The position numbers were made by a program, and so were the translations under genes. DNA of 6,742 nt from an uncultured Selenomonadales bacterium (GTDB lineage Bacteria; Bacillota; Negativicutes; Selenomonadales; Selenomonadaceae), in the NCBI GenBank assembly GCA_947305445.1, contig CAMZDU010000054.1, positions 1-6,742 on the forward strand, in the 5' to 3' direction. The notes beneath the pieces are model-generated. The model made no database searches. It was given only the letters and a program-made list of their open reading frames with translations, and was not told the DNA's origin. Shown here one piece after another: positions 1 to 5,294 of the stretch (positions are counted from its first letter, which is position 1; every line of letters starts with the position of its first letter).

Positions 1-2
1 AA

Positions 3-947
3 CAGGCTCGCGGGCGGCAAACACTGCTTGACCGAATGGAACGTCTGGAGCGTCCGCCGACAACCGAAGCCGCCGCGATCAATTTGGGCGACGCCGCCGA
101 GTCCGCAAACCGCGTGTTGATTCTCGACGACATAAATTTTAAGCGCGTCATCAAAAATTTCAGCGCGGAACTTTTTCGCGGCGAGAAGGTCGGATTAATC
201 GGTCGCAACGGCGTCGGCAAGTCCACGTTGCTGAAAATTATCGTCGGCGAACTCAAAGCGGATTCGGGCGAAATTAAAATTGGCAACCGCGTCAAAATCG
301 GCTACCTCTCTCAAGGCCATGAGGAACTTGACGACAACCGCACGCCGCTTGAAGAACTCAACTACGAATTCGGCTTGACGGAGGGGCAGGCGCGTTCGGA
401 GCTGGCGCGGTTGCATTTGTTCGCACAAGTCGTCGAAAAGCCGATTGCCGATTTATCCGGCGGCGAAAAAACCCGCGTCGCGCTGACAAAATTAATTTTG
501 ACGGGCGCAAATTTTTTAATCTTGGACGAGCCGACAAATCATCTGGACTTGCCGGCACGCGAAGCAATCGAGTCCGCGCTGATAAATTTCGACGGCACAA
601 TTTTAATCGTCACGCACGACCGATATTTACTTGACAAAGTGACGACGCGAATAATAGAATTTGCCGAGGCGACGACGGACAAAGTCGCCGAGCCGAAAAC
701 TGCGCGGCCGACGCCGACAAAACCTAAACCCGCCGCGCCAAAACCGAAACCGATTCAACAATCCGAGCAATCGTTGCTCAAAATCGAGGCGCAAATAACC
801 ATGGCGGAAATGGAACTCAAAATGCTTGAACACGAAATCAACGGCGCAGTCGAGCCGGAACGATTGACCGAGTTGGCGGCGGCGCACACAGCTAAGCTTG
901 CGGAAATCGACGAACTTTATACGCGGTGGGAGGAGTTGCAATGCTGA
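3..947 (+). CDS. ABC-F family ATP-binding protein, C-terminal part (5' end outside window)
   Basis: The reading frame is open to the left edge, so only the last 314 residues are visible. They begin in the charged linker that joins the two ATPase domains (QARGRQTLLDRMERLE). The second ATPase domain follows: Walker A GRNGVGKST at visible residues 67-75, Q-loop YLSQ near 104, signature LSGGEKTRV near 151, Walker B LILDEPTNHLD near 172 and H-loop VTHDRY near 205. The EPTNHLD form and the absence of membrane segments mark the ABC-F class, soluble ATPases that act on the ribosome in translation control or antibiotic protection. A Pro/Lys-rich spacer (about 220-252) leads to a C-terminal coiled coil (about 254-312), as in Uup/YdiF-like members. 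The stop overlaps the start of the next gene, so the two are probably co-translated. The subfamily, and whether it gives drug resistance, cannot be told from this part. Confidence 0.93.
   Translation, partial: QARGRQTLLDRMERLERPPTTEAAAINLGDAAESANRVLILDDINFKRVIKNFSAELFRGEKVGLIGRNGVGKSTLLKIIVGELKADSGEIKIGNRVKIGYLSQGHEELDDNRTPLEELNYEFGLTEGQARSELARLHLFAQVVEKPIADLSGGEKTRVALTKLILTGANFLILDEPTNHLDLPAREAIESALINFDGTILIVTHDRYLLDKVTTRIIEFAEATTDKVAEPKTARPTPTKPKPAAPKPKPIQQSEQSLLKIEAQITMAEMELKMLEHEINGAVEPERLTELAAAHTAKLAEIDELYTRWEELQC
929..935 (+). promoter_or_regulatory. Ribosome binding site that decides the SGNH hydrolase start
   Basis: GGAGGAG lies 5 nt before the ATG at 941 and inside the last codons of the ABC-F gene. 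A GTG at 926 is in the same frame, but this site would fall inside its coding sequence. The ATG at 941 also puts the hydrophobic signal segment right at the N-terminus, so it is preferred. Confidence 0.75.
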
Positions 948-2281
948 GGGTTTTGCCGATTGTCTTGGCCGTCGCGCTGTGCTTATCTAACGTCGGATTC
1001 ATTATGGGCGGTGTAAAAATCTCCGACGACACGTCGAGCGCAACCGAAACGCACGCCTTGCGCAATCACTTGACGCACGACAAAAATGCGCAGGCCGCTC
1101 CGATTGAAGAAGCCGTCGAGTTGGAGGACGCGACCGAAAATCCCGTTCAGGGCGTCTCCGAAGAAATTGTTCCCCGCGAGCAAAATATTTTGCGCCTCAG
1201 CTGGGACGTCGTGCCAAACGCCGTCAAGTACGAAATTTTTATTGACGGCATGATACTCGTCGCCTTCACCAACGGAATTGAAATTCCCGTCAGCGACGTG
1301 AACGCAAAGTTTCAAGTCAACGCCATATCGCTGGAAGGTGCGACGCTCGAAAATAAAATTCCGATTCGCGACATTGACAGCAACCCGACCGCTCCGCGCA
1401 CGACCACAGAGTTTGACAAGATGGACTATCCGCCGATTTATCCCGTTTACTCGTGGATTCCGTCCGTGGGCGCGGATCATTACGAAATTGAACTTATTCA
1501 CGACGATAAAATTATTCGTCGATATTTCACGCCGTCGCGGGTGCAGGACGACAACTTCGACTTGTACGACAAAAATCCCGTGCTTGAAGAGGGCGAATAT
1601 TTCTGGCGGGTGCGTGCTCTCAATCAAGACAATCAGCCGCTGACAGAGTGGTCGACTAAAGACGAAGGCAACAGCTTCACCGTCAAGCATCAAATTCGTT
1701 TCTGCGCCTTCGGCGACAGCATCACCCACGGCGGCGGATCAATCTCCGTTCCGCCGTCAACGGTGCTGTACAACTGGGAAACTTATTGCGCAATTCCCGT
1801 TAAAAATTTGGGCAGGAGCGGCGACACAACGAGCGAACTTTTAGACCGCTTCGACAACGATGTTTTGCCGTTCCGTCCCGAAGTGCTCTTCATCATGGCC
1901 GGCGTTAACGATTATCGCGCAAATATTTTAGGCTGGGAGTCTGTCGAGAATTTGGAGCTGATTCGCAACAAGTGCGAGCTTAACGGCATTCGACCGGTCT
2001 TCCTCACGCCGACGCCGCTGAACCCCGCGCAGATTCAAAAAATCGGCTTTATCGAGTTGCCGCCGGTCGATTGGCAGGAACACCAAAAATTTATTTGCGA
2101 CTGGATTCGCAGCCAAAAAGATTTCATCGACGTGAATGAAAAACTTACTGACGCCGACGGAAATTTGCGGGCTGAGCTGTCCGTTGACGGTTTGCACCCC
2201 GACGTTGACGGCAAAAAAATTATCGGCGAGGCGGTCTCCTATTGGCTCGACGGATATTTGAATTTGGGCAGCAAGACTTGA
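941..2281 (+). CDS. Exported SGNH/GDSL-family hydrolase with two N-terminal Fn3-like domains
   Basis: The 446-residue product starts with a hydrophobic signal segment (LRVLPIVLAVALCLSNVGF, residues 2-20) that lacks a good lipobox. An acidic spacer runs to about residue 80. Two beta-rich Fn3-like modules follow: about 82-145 (LSWDVVPNAVKYEIFIDG) and about 160-250 (YSWIPSVGADHYEIEL, then EGEYFWRVRAL). The C-terminal SGNH domain (about 252-446) has all catalytic blocks: GDSITHG with nucleophile Ser260, oxyanion residues Gly294 (SGDTT) and Asn323 (AGVND), and Asp416/His419 in DGLHP. Such enzymes are usually esterases or deacetylases acting on acylated glycans, peptidoglycan or lipids; the substrate is not evident here. 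It is translationally coupled to the ABC-F gene by an ATGCTGA overlap and sits 19 nt before the MATE gene. The catalytic call is strong. The Fn3 label rests on sequence pattern only. Confidence 0.9.
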   Translation: MLRVLPIVLAVALCLSNVGFIMGGVKISDDTSSATETHALRNHLTHDKNAQAAPIEEAVELEDATENPVQGVSEEIVPREQNILRLSWDVVPNAVKYEIFIDGMILVAFTNGIEIPVSDVNAKFQVNAISLEGATLENKIPIRDIDSNPTAPRTTTEFDKMDYPPIYPVYSWIPSVGADHYEIELIHDDKIIRRYFTPSRVQDDNFDLYDKNPVLEEGEYFWRVRALNQDNQPLTEWSTKDEGNSFTVKHQIRFCAFGDSITHGGGSISVPPSTVLYNWETYCAIPVKNLGRSGDTTSELLDRFDNDVLPFRPEVLFIMAGVNDYRANILGWESVENLELIRNKCELNGIRPVFLTPTPLNPAQIQKIGFIELPPVDWQEHQKFICDWIRSQKDFIDVNEKLTDADGNLRAELSVDGLHPDVDGKKIIGEAVSYWLDGYLNLGSKT

Positions 2282-2300
2282 TTGCCGCGGAGAAAATTTT

Positions 2301-3653
2301 ATGCATAACAAAAATAACGGCGCAGTCAAAGACCTGACGGTCGGCGAGCCTGCGCGTTTAATTTTTTACTTTACGTTGCCGCTTTTGGCCGGCAATGTCT
2401 TTCAACAACTGTTCGGCTTCGTCGATACGCTGATAGTCGGCAGATTTTTGGGCGTGGAGGCTCTGGCGGCAGTCGGTTGCACCGGGCCGCTGATGTTTTT
2501 AATGCTCGGCTTCGTCAGCGGCATGACAAGCGGCTTTTCAATCTGCACGGGACAAAGCTTCGGCGCGAAAAATTTTGACGGCGTAAGAAAATCTGCGGCG
2601 ATTTGTGTCGCGTTGAGTTTGGCGGCGGCGGTCGTGCTCTCGATTGTCGGCGTTGCCTTCTGCCGTGACCTGCTCGTCGCAATGGACACCCCGCCCGAAA
2701 TTCTCGACGGCGCGTACTCGTTTATCGTCATCATCTACGGCGGCGTGATAATGTTCATCTTCCTGCAGATGCTGACGAATTTAATCCGCGCATTGGGCGA
2801 TAGCAAAATGCCGACGGTTATCCAGGCAACGACGCTTTGCATAAACATATTGCTTGAACCGGTGGCGATTATCGGACTCGGATTGGGAATTCCTGGCTCG
2901 GCGGCGGCTACGATTGTCGCGCTCACGCTCGGAAATGTTTTGTGCCTCGTCTACATAAAAAAACGCGTGCACTATTTGCACGTGCGCCGCGAAGATTTTT
3001 CGTTCGACAAAAATTTTTTGCTGGAGCATCTGCGAATCGGTTTACCCATGGGTTTTCAGTCGTCAATCATTGCAATCGGTGCGGTCGTGTTGCAAATTGC
3101 GCTGAACAGTTTAGGCTCCGTGGCGGTTGCGGCGTTCGCGGCGGCACACAGAGTCGACGGTATCGCCGTCATGCCGATGATGTCCTTCGGCGTGGCAATG
3201 GCCGCTTATACCGCGCAAAATTTCGGCGCGAAACAATTCGGGCGCATTGTCGACGGCGTGAAAAAATGCGTGCTGATGTCGTGTTCGTTCAGCATCCTCG
3301 TCGCGATATTTAACATTTACCTCGGCGACGAAATAATAGAACTGTTCGTCGGCGCGGAGGCCGCGCAGGTCATCGAATACGGGCGGCTGTTTTTGATAAT
3401 CACCGGAATTTCTTACTGGGCGTTAGCGTTGCTGTTTATCTTCCGCTTCACGTTGCAGGGGCTGGGTCAAAGTTTCGTGCCAACAATCGCGGGCATTGTC
3501 GAACTGTTGATGAGAATAGCCGCCGCGATTTTCCTGGTCGACTGGTACGGATTCTTAGGCGCGTGTTTGGCCTCACCTATGGCGTGGATTGGAGGATTGT
3601 TGCCGCTGATGATTGCCTTCTTCATGACGGCGAAAAAATTGCTCGCCAAATAA
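2301..3653 (+). CDS. MATE-family multidrug/cation antiporter
   Basis: This 450-residue polytopic membrane protein has the usual MATE length and about 12 hydrophobic segments. The first half carries the typical opening PLLAGNVFQQLFGFVDTLIV (residues 27-46), then GRFLGVEALAAVG. The cytoplasmic loop motif TGQSFGAKNFDGVRKS (about 83-98) is echoed in the second half as TAQNFGAKQFGRIVDGVKK (about 304-322). RALGDSKMP (about 163-171) and LQGLGQSFVP (about 385-394) form a second pair. These repeats show the two pseudo-symmetric six-helix bundles. MATE proteins expel cationic drugs or metabolites in exchange for Na+ or H+; the substrate cannot be inferred. The ATG is preceded by GGAGA at 2289-2293 with 7 nt spacing. 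It is the last gene of the plus-strand run and is followed by a hairpin terminator at 3737. Confidence 0.95.
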   Translation: MHNKNNGAVKDLTVGEPARLIFYFTLPLLAGNVFQQLFGFVDTLIVGRFLGVEALAAVGCTGPLMFLMLGFVSGMTSGFSICTGQSFGAKNFDGVRKSAAICVALSLAAAVVLSIVGVAFCRDLLVAMDTPPEILDGAYSFIVIIYGGVIMFIFLQMLTNLIRALGDSKMPTVIQATTLCINILLEPVAIIGLGLGIPGSAAATIVALTLGNVLCLVYIKKRVHYLHVRREDFSFDKNFLLEHLRIGLPMGFQSSIIAIGAVVLQIALNSLGSVAVAAFAAAHRVDGIAVMPMMSFGVAMAAYTAQNFGAKQFGRIVDGVKKCVLMSCSFSILVAIFNIYLGDEIIELFVGAEAAQVIEYGRLFLIITGISYWALALLFIFRFTLQGLGQSFVPTIAGIVELLMRIAAAIFLVDWYGFLGACLASPMAWIGGLLPLMIAFFMTAKKLLAK

Positions 3654-3689
3654 ATTCAATCGGTATACTGAGTTAACCTGACGGAGTGA

Positions 3690-3734
3690 ATGCAAAATTG
3701 TTGTCCATTTTGTAACGCGGCTGTTCTAAAGCAA
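3690..3734 (+). pseudogene. Possible remnant of a small Cys-rich (HIT-like N-terminus) gene
   Basis: A short frame starting at ATG 3690 reads MQNCCPFCNAAVLKQ. CPFCN...VLKQ resembles the opening of some histidine-triad-like proteins. A weak GGAG lies at 3683-3686, only 3 nt before the ATG, and a TATACT box lies at 3664-3669 without a good -35. After this point the frame runs through the terminator hairpin and then antisense to the YbjN-like gene, where it has no independent support. It may be a decayed gene start or chance. No function is claimed. Confidence 0.18.
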
Positions 3735-3736
3735 AA

Positions 3737-3770
3737 AACCGTTCCGATTGCGGAGCGGTTAAATTATTTT
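3737..3770. terminator. Bidirectional intrinsic terminator between convergent genes
   Basis: AACCGTTCCG (3737-3746) pairs with CGGAGCGGTT (3751-3760), 10 bp with one G-U, around the tetraloop ATTG. On the minus strand the stem is followed by a run of Ts broken by GC, a good terminator for the YbjN-like gene. On the plus strand it is followed by AAATTATTTT, a weaker tract that could end the ABC-F/SGNH/MATE transcript. Confidence 0.8.
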
Positions 3771-3785
3771 CAAGCAGAAAAATTT

Positions 3786-4283
3786 TCAATCGTCGCCTTC
3801 AACGGCGGCAATCGCATCTTCAGGCTCGACCAAGCCGAACATGACCTTGACCAGTGCGTCGCCGTATTTTTCGACCATCATCAGGCCGATTATCACCGCG
3901 AAATCAATTTGCTCGTAAGTGGGCGGCGCAAAATTTTCGTCGCCGCAATAAATGGAGATACGGTAAGAAATTTCTCCGTCGTTAAAGTCGAAGTCGAAAC
4001 AGCCGACCTTCAAGCCGTAATTTGCCCGAAGCAAAAATTCTCCAACTTTGGTGCGTTCTTCCTTGTCGGCACTTAGCGGAATCATCATGTGCAAAATGAG
4101 TTTGTCTTTGTACGCATGGAAAATTACGGTAGAGTGACCAAATTTCGTGTCGACAGAATAAATCGCTCTGGCCACGTTGCGCTCGTCAAAAGGTTCATGT
4201 TTCAAACTGTCGCGCTCAAAAAATTTTTCGACTGCAGCACGAACTTCCTGTAACGTGTCGCGTCCTTTTGCCAAGGTTGCCAT
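3786..4283 (-). CDS. YbjN-domain (type III secretion chaperone-like fold) protein
   Basis: This is a 165-residue soluble protein with no signal peptide or membrane helix. It shows the alternating pattern of YbjN-like proteins: an N-terminal helix (about 10-24), a beta segment STVIFHAYKDKLILHMMIPL (about 51-70), a helix with FLLRANYGLKVGCFDFDFNDGEISYRISI (about 84-112), and a C-terminal helix FAVIIGLMMVEKYGDALVKVMFG (about 127-149). The phrase LRANYGLKVG...DFNDGEI is the best family marker. Members are thought to act as small chaperone-like or regulatory proteins, and the role in this organism is unknown. The ATG at 4283 has an excellent GGAGGG site (4290-4295, 6 nt spacing) and a promoter 29 nt further up. 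It is monocistronic and ends 16 nt before the shared hairpin terminator at 3770. Confidence 0.8.
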   Translation of the reverse strand: MATLAKGRDTLQEVRAAVEKFFERDSLKHEPFDERNVARAIYSVDTKFGHSTVIFHAYKDKLILHMMIPLSADKEERTKVGEFLLRANYGLKVGCFDFDFNDGEISYRISIYCGDENFAPPTYEQIDFAVIIGLMMVEKYGDALVKVMFGLVEPEDAIAAVEGDD

Positions 4284-4311
4284 AAAAATCCCTCCGTCCG
4301 TTGATGGAGTA

Positions 4312-4340
4312 ATTTTACATCATTGCAGAAAATTTTTCAA
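4312..4340 (-). promoter_or_regulatory. Sigma-70/A-type promoter of the YbjN-like gene
   Basis: On the minus strand the -35 box TTGAAA (4335-4340) and the -10 box TAAAAT (4312-4317) are separated by exactly 17 nt. The expected start is near 4305, leaving about 20 nt of leader that contains the ribosome binding site. Confidence 0.75.
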
Positions 4341-4418
4341 GGAATTATGTTGAGCAATGCGCACAAATTCGGCATCAACAAAGCAAATGACAATCGTAAA
4401 AACCGACTGATTGAACTA

Positions 4419-4435
4419 CTCCCGCCAGGCGGGAG
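4419..4435 (-). repeat. Right-end hairpin of the mini-element
   Basis: CTCCCGC (4419-4425) and GCGGGAG (4429-4435) form a perfect 7-bp stem with a three-base loop. It is bracketed on the minus strand by GAAT and TAGTTC, so a short outer GAA/TTC pairing with an uneven internal loop is possible. Such imperfect palindromes are what HUH (Y1) transposases recognise. Confidence 0.65.
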
Positions 4436-4448
4436 ATTCTTGAGAAGT

Positions 4449-4643
4449 TTAATAGCCTAAGCTACTCTTATTCTCAAAGGCGAGTCCAAGTCGCCCACAC
4501 ACGGTCGCCCGAAGGTCTCCGCTTGCTTTTAAGTTTGTAGTACCTTTCTTAAGAATTGCGTATCTTTTATGCCTCCAGCAGCTAGTCAAATGACCAGGTT
4601 GAGCAAGGTAACTCGCCAGTCCCCAAAAACGATTCTGTTTCAA
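4449..4643 (-). pseudogene. Possible TnpB C-terminal tail remnant
   Basis: A 64-codon frame begins at a TTG without a ribosome binding site. Its last half (GTTNLKASGDLRATVCGR, then LGLAFENKSSLGY before TAA at 4449) resembles the variable tails that follow the nuclease domain in IS200/IS605 tnpB genes. None of the RuvC or zinc-finger motifs of TnpB are present, and upstream the frame is stopped by TAA. In such elements this stretch doubles as guide-RNA scaffold, so it may be kept for RNA structure rather than protein. The assignment is tentative. Confidence 0.25.
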
Positions 4644-4649
4644 ATCGTT
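4628..4649 (-). terminator. Terminator-like hairpin inside the mini-element
   Basis: On the minus strand AACGATT and AATCGTT (4643-4649 and 4628-4634) form a 7-bp stem with an 8-base loop, followed directly by TTT and GGGG. It lies about 40 nt after the expected start of the element's transcript. The stem is AT-rich and the T run short, so it may be a weak terminator or just another stem of the RNA. Confidence 0.3.
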
Positions 4650-4693
4650 GCGCGTTATTACACTTTTTTAACGTGGTAGTCCTCCACAACCGG

Positions 4694-4722
4694 AATATAT
4701 CTGTTATTTGTGACAAGGTCAA
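4694..4722 (-). promoter_or_regulatory. Promoter inside the mini-element
   Basis: TTGACC (4717-4722) and TATATT (4694-4699) on the minus strand are 17 nt apart, a near-consensus vegetative promoter. It sits immediately inside the left-end palindrome and points toward the omega-RNA-like region. No start codon with a good ribosome binding site follows, in keeping with a non-coding product. Confidence 0.65.
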
Positions 4723-4724
4723 GT

Positions 4725-4776
4725 GGCGATTCATCCCCCGCCTACGCTAACGCTTAGAGGCGGGGGTATTCTCGCC
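4725..4776 (-). repeat. Left-end imperfect palindrome, copy 1
   Basis: The outer stem GGCGA/TCGCC (4725-4729 with 4772-4776) and the inner 9-bp stem CCCCCGCCT/AGGCGGGGG (4735-4743 with 4758-4766) are separated by a 5x5 internal loop (TTCAT 4730-4734 and TATTC 4767-4771). The loop contains a small CTAA/TTAG inverted repeat. The minus-strand reading GGCGAGAAT...ATGAATCGCC recurs at 6707-6742. The conserved internal loop with a different inner loop suggests a protein-recognised DNA hairpin. Confidence 0.8.
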
Positions 4777-4871
4777 ATTTTTGGATAAATCACGATTGAG
4801 ACGACCGCCGCACTTTTATATCTGCCTCAATCAATTAGGAATTAGGATACGGACGGCGACACCACAACTCA

Positions 4872-4896
4872 AACAATTCCTAAGTGCAGAATTGTT
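4872..4896 (-). terminator. Weak hairpin overlapping the stop of the redox-protein gene
   Basis: AACAATTC (4872-4879) and GAATTGTT (4889-4896) form an 8-bp AT-rich stem around a 9-base loop that contains the TAG stop. Only three Ts follow on the minus strand, so it is a poor intrinsic terminator. No better one is visible between here and the mini-element. Confidence 0.25.
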
Positions 4897-5277
4897 CTTC
4901 GACGACCTCGACGCCGTGTTTGATGCAGTCGGGGCACGAGCAAATCATTTTGCCGGTGTCGACGCCTTTAATTTCGCGGCAGATAATTGCGCCGGTCTTC
5001 GTGCGGAAATCCGTCAACATTGACTTGGAAATTTTCATCGTCGACGATTTTGACTTCGGGTTGTCGAGATTGGCGGTACTGTTCTTCAAGCCGGAGACGA
5101 GCAATGCGCCCGTCAATGCGCCGCACACGCCGTCCATTGTGCCCATGCCCGCGCCGAATCCCTCCGTTGCACGGAAAAGAAATTCTTTCGGCACGTCAAA
5201 CAAGTCCGCGCAGGCCACCGCCACCGATTGCGAACTTTGCGGTGCAATTCGTCGGCAAGTTTAATTCTGTCGCTCAT
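4880..5277 (-). pseudogene. C_GCAxxG_C_C-type redox protein gene, apparently frameshifted near its 5' end
   Basis: The gene starts at ATG 5277 (AGGAG 7 nt upstream), 17 nt after the stop of the carboxypeptidase gene, and reads MSDRIKLADELHRKV. It then enters a wrong frame. The rest continues in another frame from about 5236 as QSVAVACADLFDVPKEFLF, then GFGAGMGTMDGVCGALTGAL, IICRE and CSCPDCIKHGVEVVEE up to TAG at 4880. Family members normally read HxKGYNCAQ at the junction. The observed bases fit a deletion of about 10 nt that removes GYNC and shifts the frame, so the first of four conserved Cys is lost while CGALTG, ICR and the last Cys remain. The family is a putative redox-active protein often near transporters. 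A 114-residue product from GTG 5224 is possible but has no ribosome binding site. A sequencing error is the alternative. Confidence 0.7.
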
Positions 5278-5294
5278 ATCGACCACTCCTAACG

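Larger units (their letters stand above)
4411..4687 (-). ncRNA. Putative orphan omega RNA (reRNA)-like transcript
   Basis: A transcript from the promoter at 4694-4722 would start near 4687 and reach the right end after about 277 nt. Its 3' part is rich in stems: GGCGA/TCGCC (4479-4483 with 4491-4495), TTGAGAA/TTCTCAA (4440-4446 with 4471-4477) enclosing TAGC/GCTA (4453-4456 with 4461-4464), then the terminal hairpin 4419-4435 and GTTCAA. As I recall, the ISDra2 TnpB guide RNA scaffold also ends GAATC-hairpin-GTTCAA, after which the flank serves as guide. The flank here, on the minus strand, reads TCAGTCGGTTTTTACGATTG (4410-4391). No tnpB is present in the window. The RNA identity is inferred from layout and remembered motif similarity, not from a covariance search. 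Confidence 0.42.
4411..4784 (-). mobile_element. Non-autonomous IS200/IS605-like mini-element with omega-RNA-like right end
   Basis: This 374-bp segment has no complete transposase or tnpB gene but keeps both kinds of end expected of an IS200/IS605-group element. On the minus strand the left end follows TTTAT (4785-4789, a plausible target/TAM sequence) and carries an imperfect palindrome (4725-4776). The right end carries GAATC, then a 7-bp hairpin, then GTTCAA finishing at 4411. A second copy of the left end occurs at 6693-6742 with the same spacing from TTTA, which supports the left boundary near 4784. The interior has a promoter and a chain of stem-loops. Insertion by single-strand transposases gives no target duplication, so boundaries are inferred. 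It may be a tnpA/tnpB deletion derivative (PATE-like) mobilised in trans, or a conserved RNA gene. Confidence 0.6.

Noticed and set aside
926..940. GTG at 926 as the start of the SGNH hydrolase
   Set aside because: It would place GGAGGAG inside the coding sequence; the ATG at 941 has ideal spacing to that site and leaves a clean signal peptide.
983..1729. 248-codon open frame on the minus strand
   Set aside because: It is antisense to the SGNH gene, which has complete catalytic motifs; the frame stays open because of G/C-ending codons in the real gene, and its product shows no recognisable domain.
3690..4076. 128-codon plus-strand frame opposite the YbjN-like gene as a full gene
   Set aside because: It reads through a strong hairpin terminator and is antisense to a gene with a good promoter, ribosome binding site and family motifs; only its first 15 codons drew attention.
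4449..4643. 64-codon minus-strand frame as an intact small protein gene
   Set aside because: It has a TTG start with no ribosome binding site, lies within predicted stem-loops of the element, and lacks any complete domain; kept only as a possible TnpB-tail remnant.
4725..4776. Palindrome as an intrinsic terminator
   Set aside because: Neither strand has a T run after the stem, and the same structure recurs at 6707-6742 next to TTTA, which fits an element end better.
4834..4847. Tandem ATTAGGA repeat as a possible operator or start of an array
   Set aside because: There are only two units of 7 bp and no nearby promoter; it is too short to support a function.
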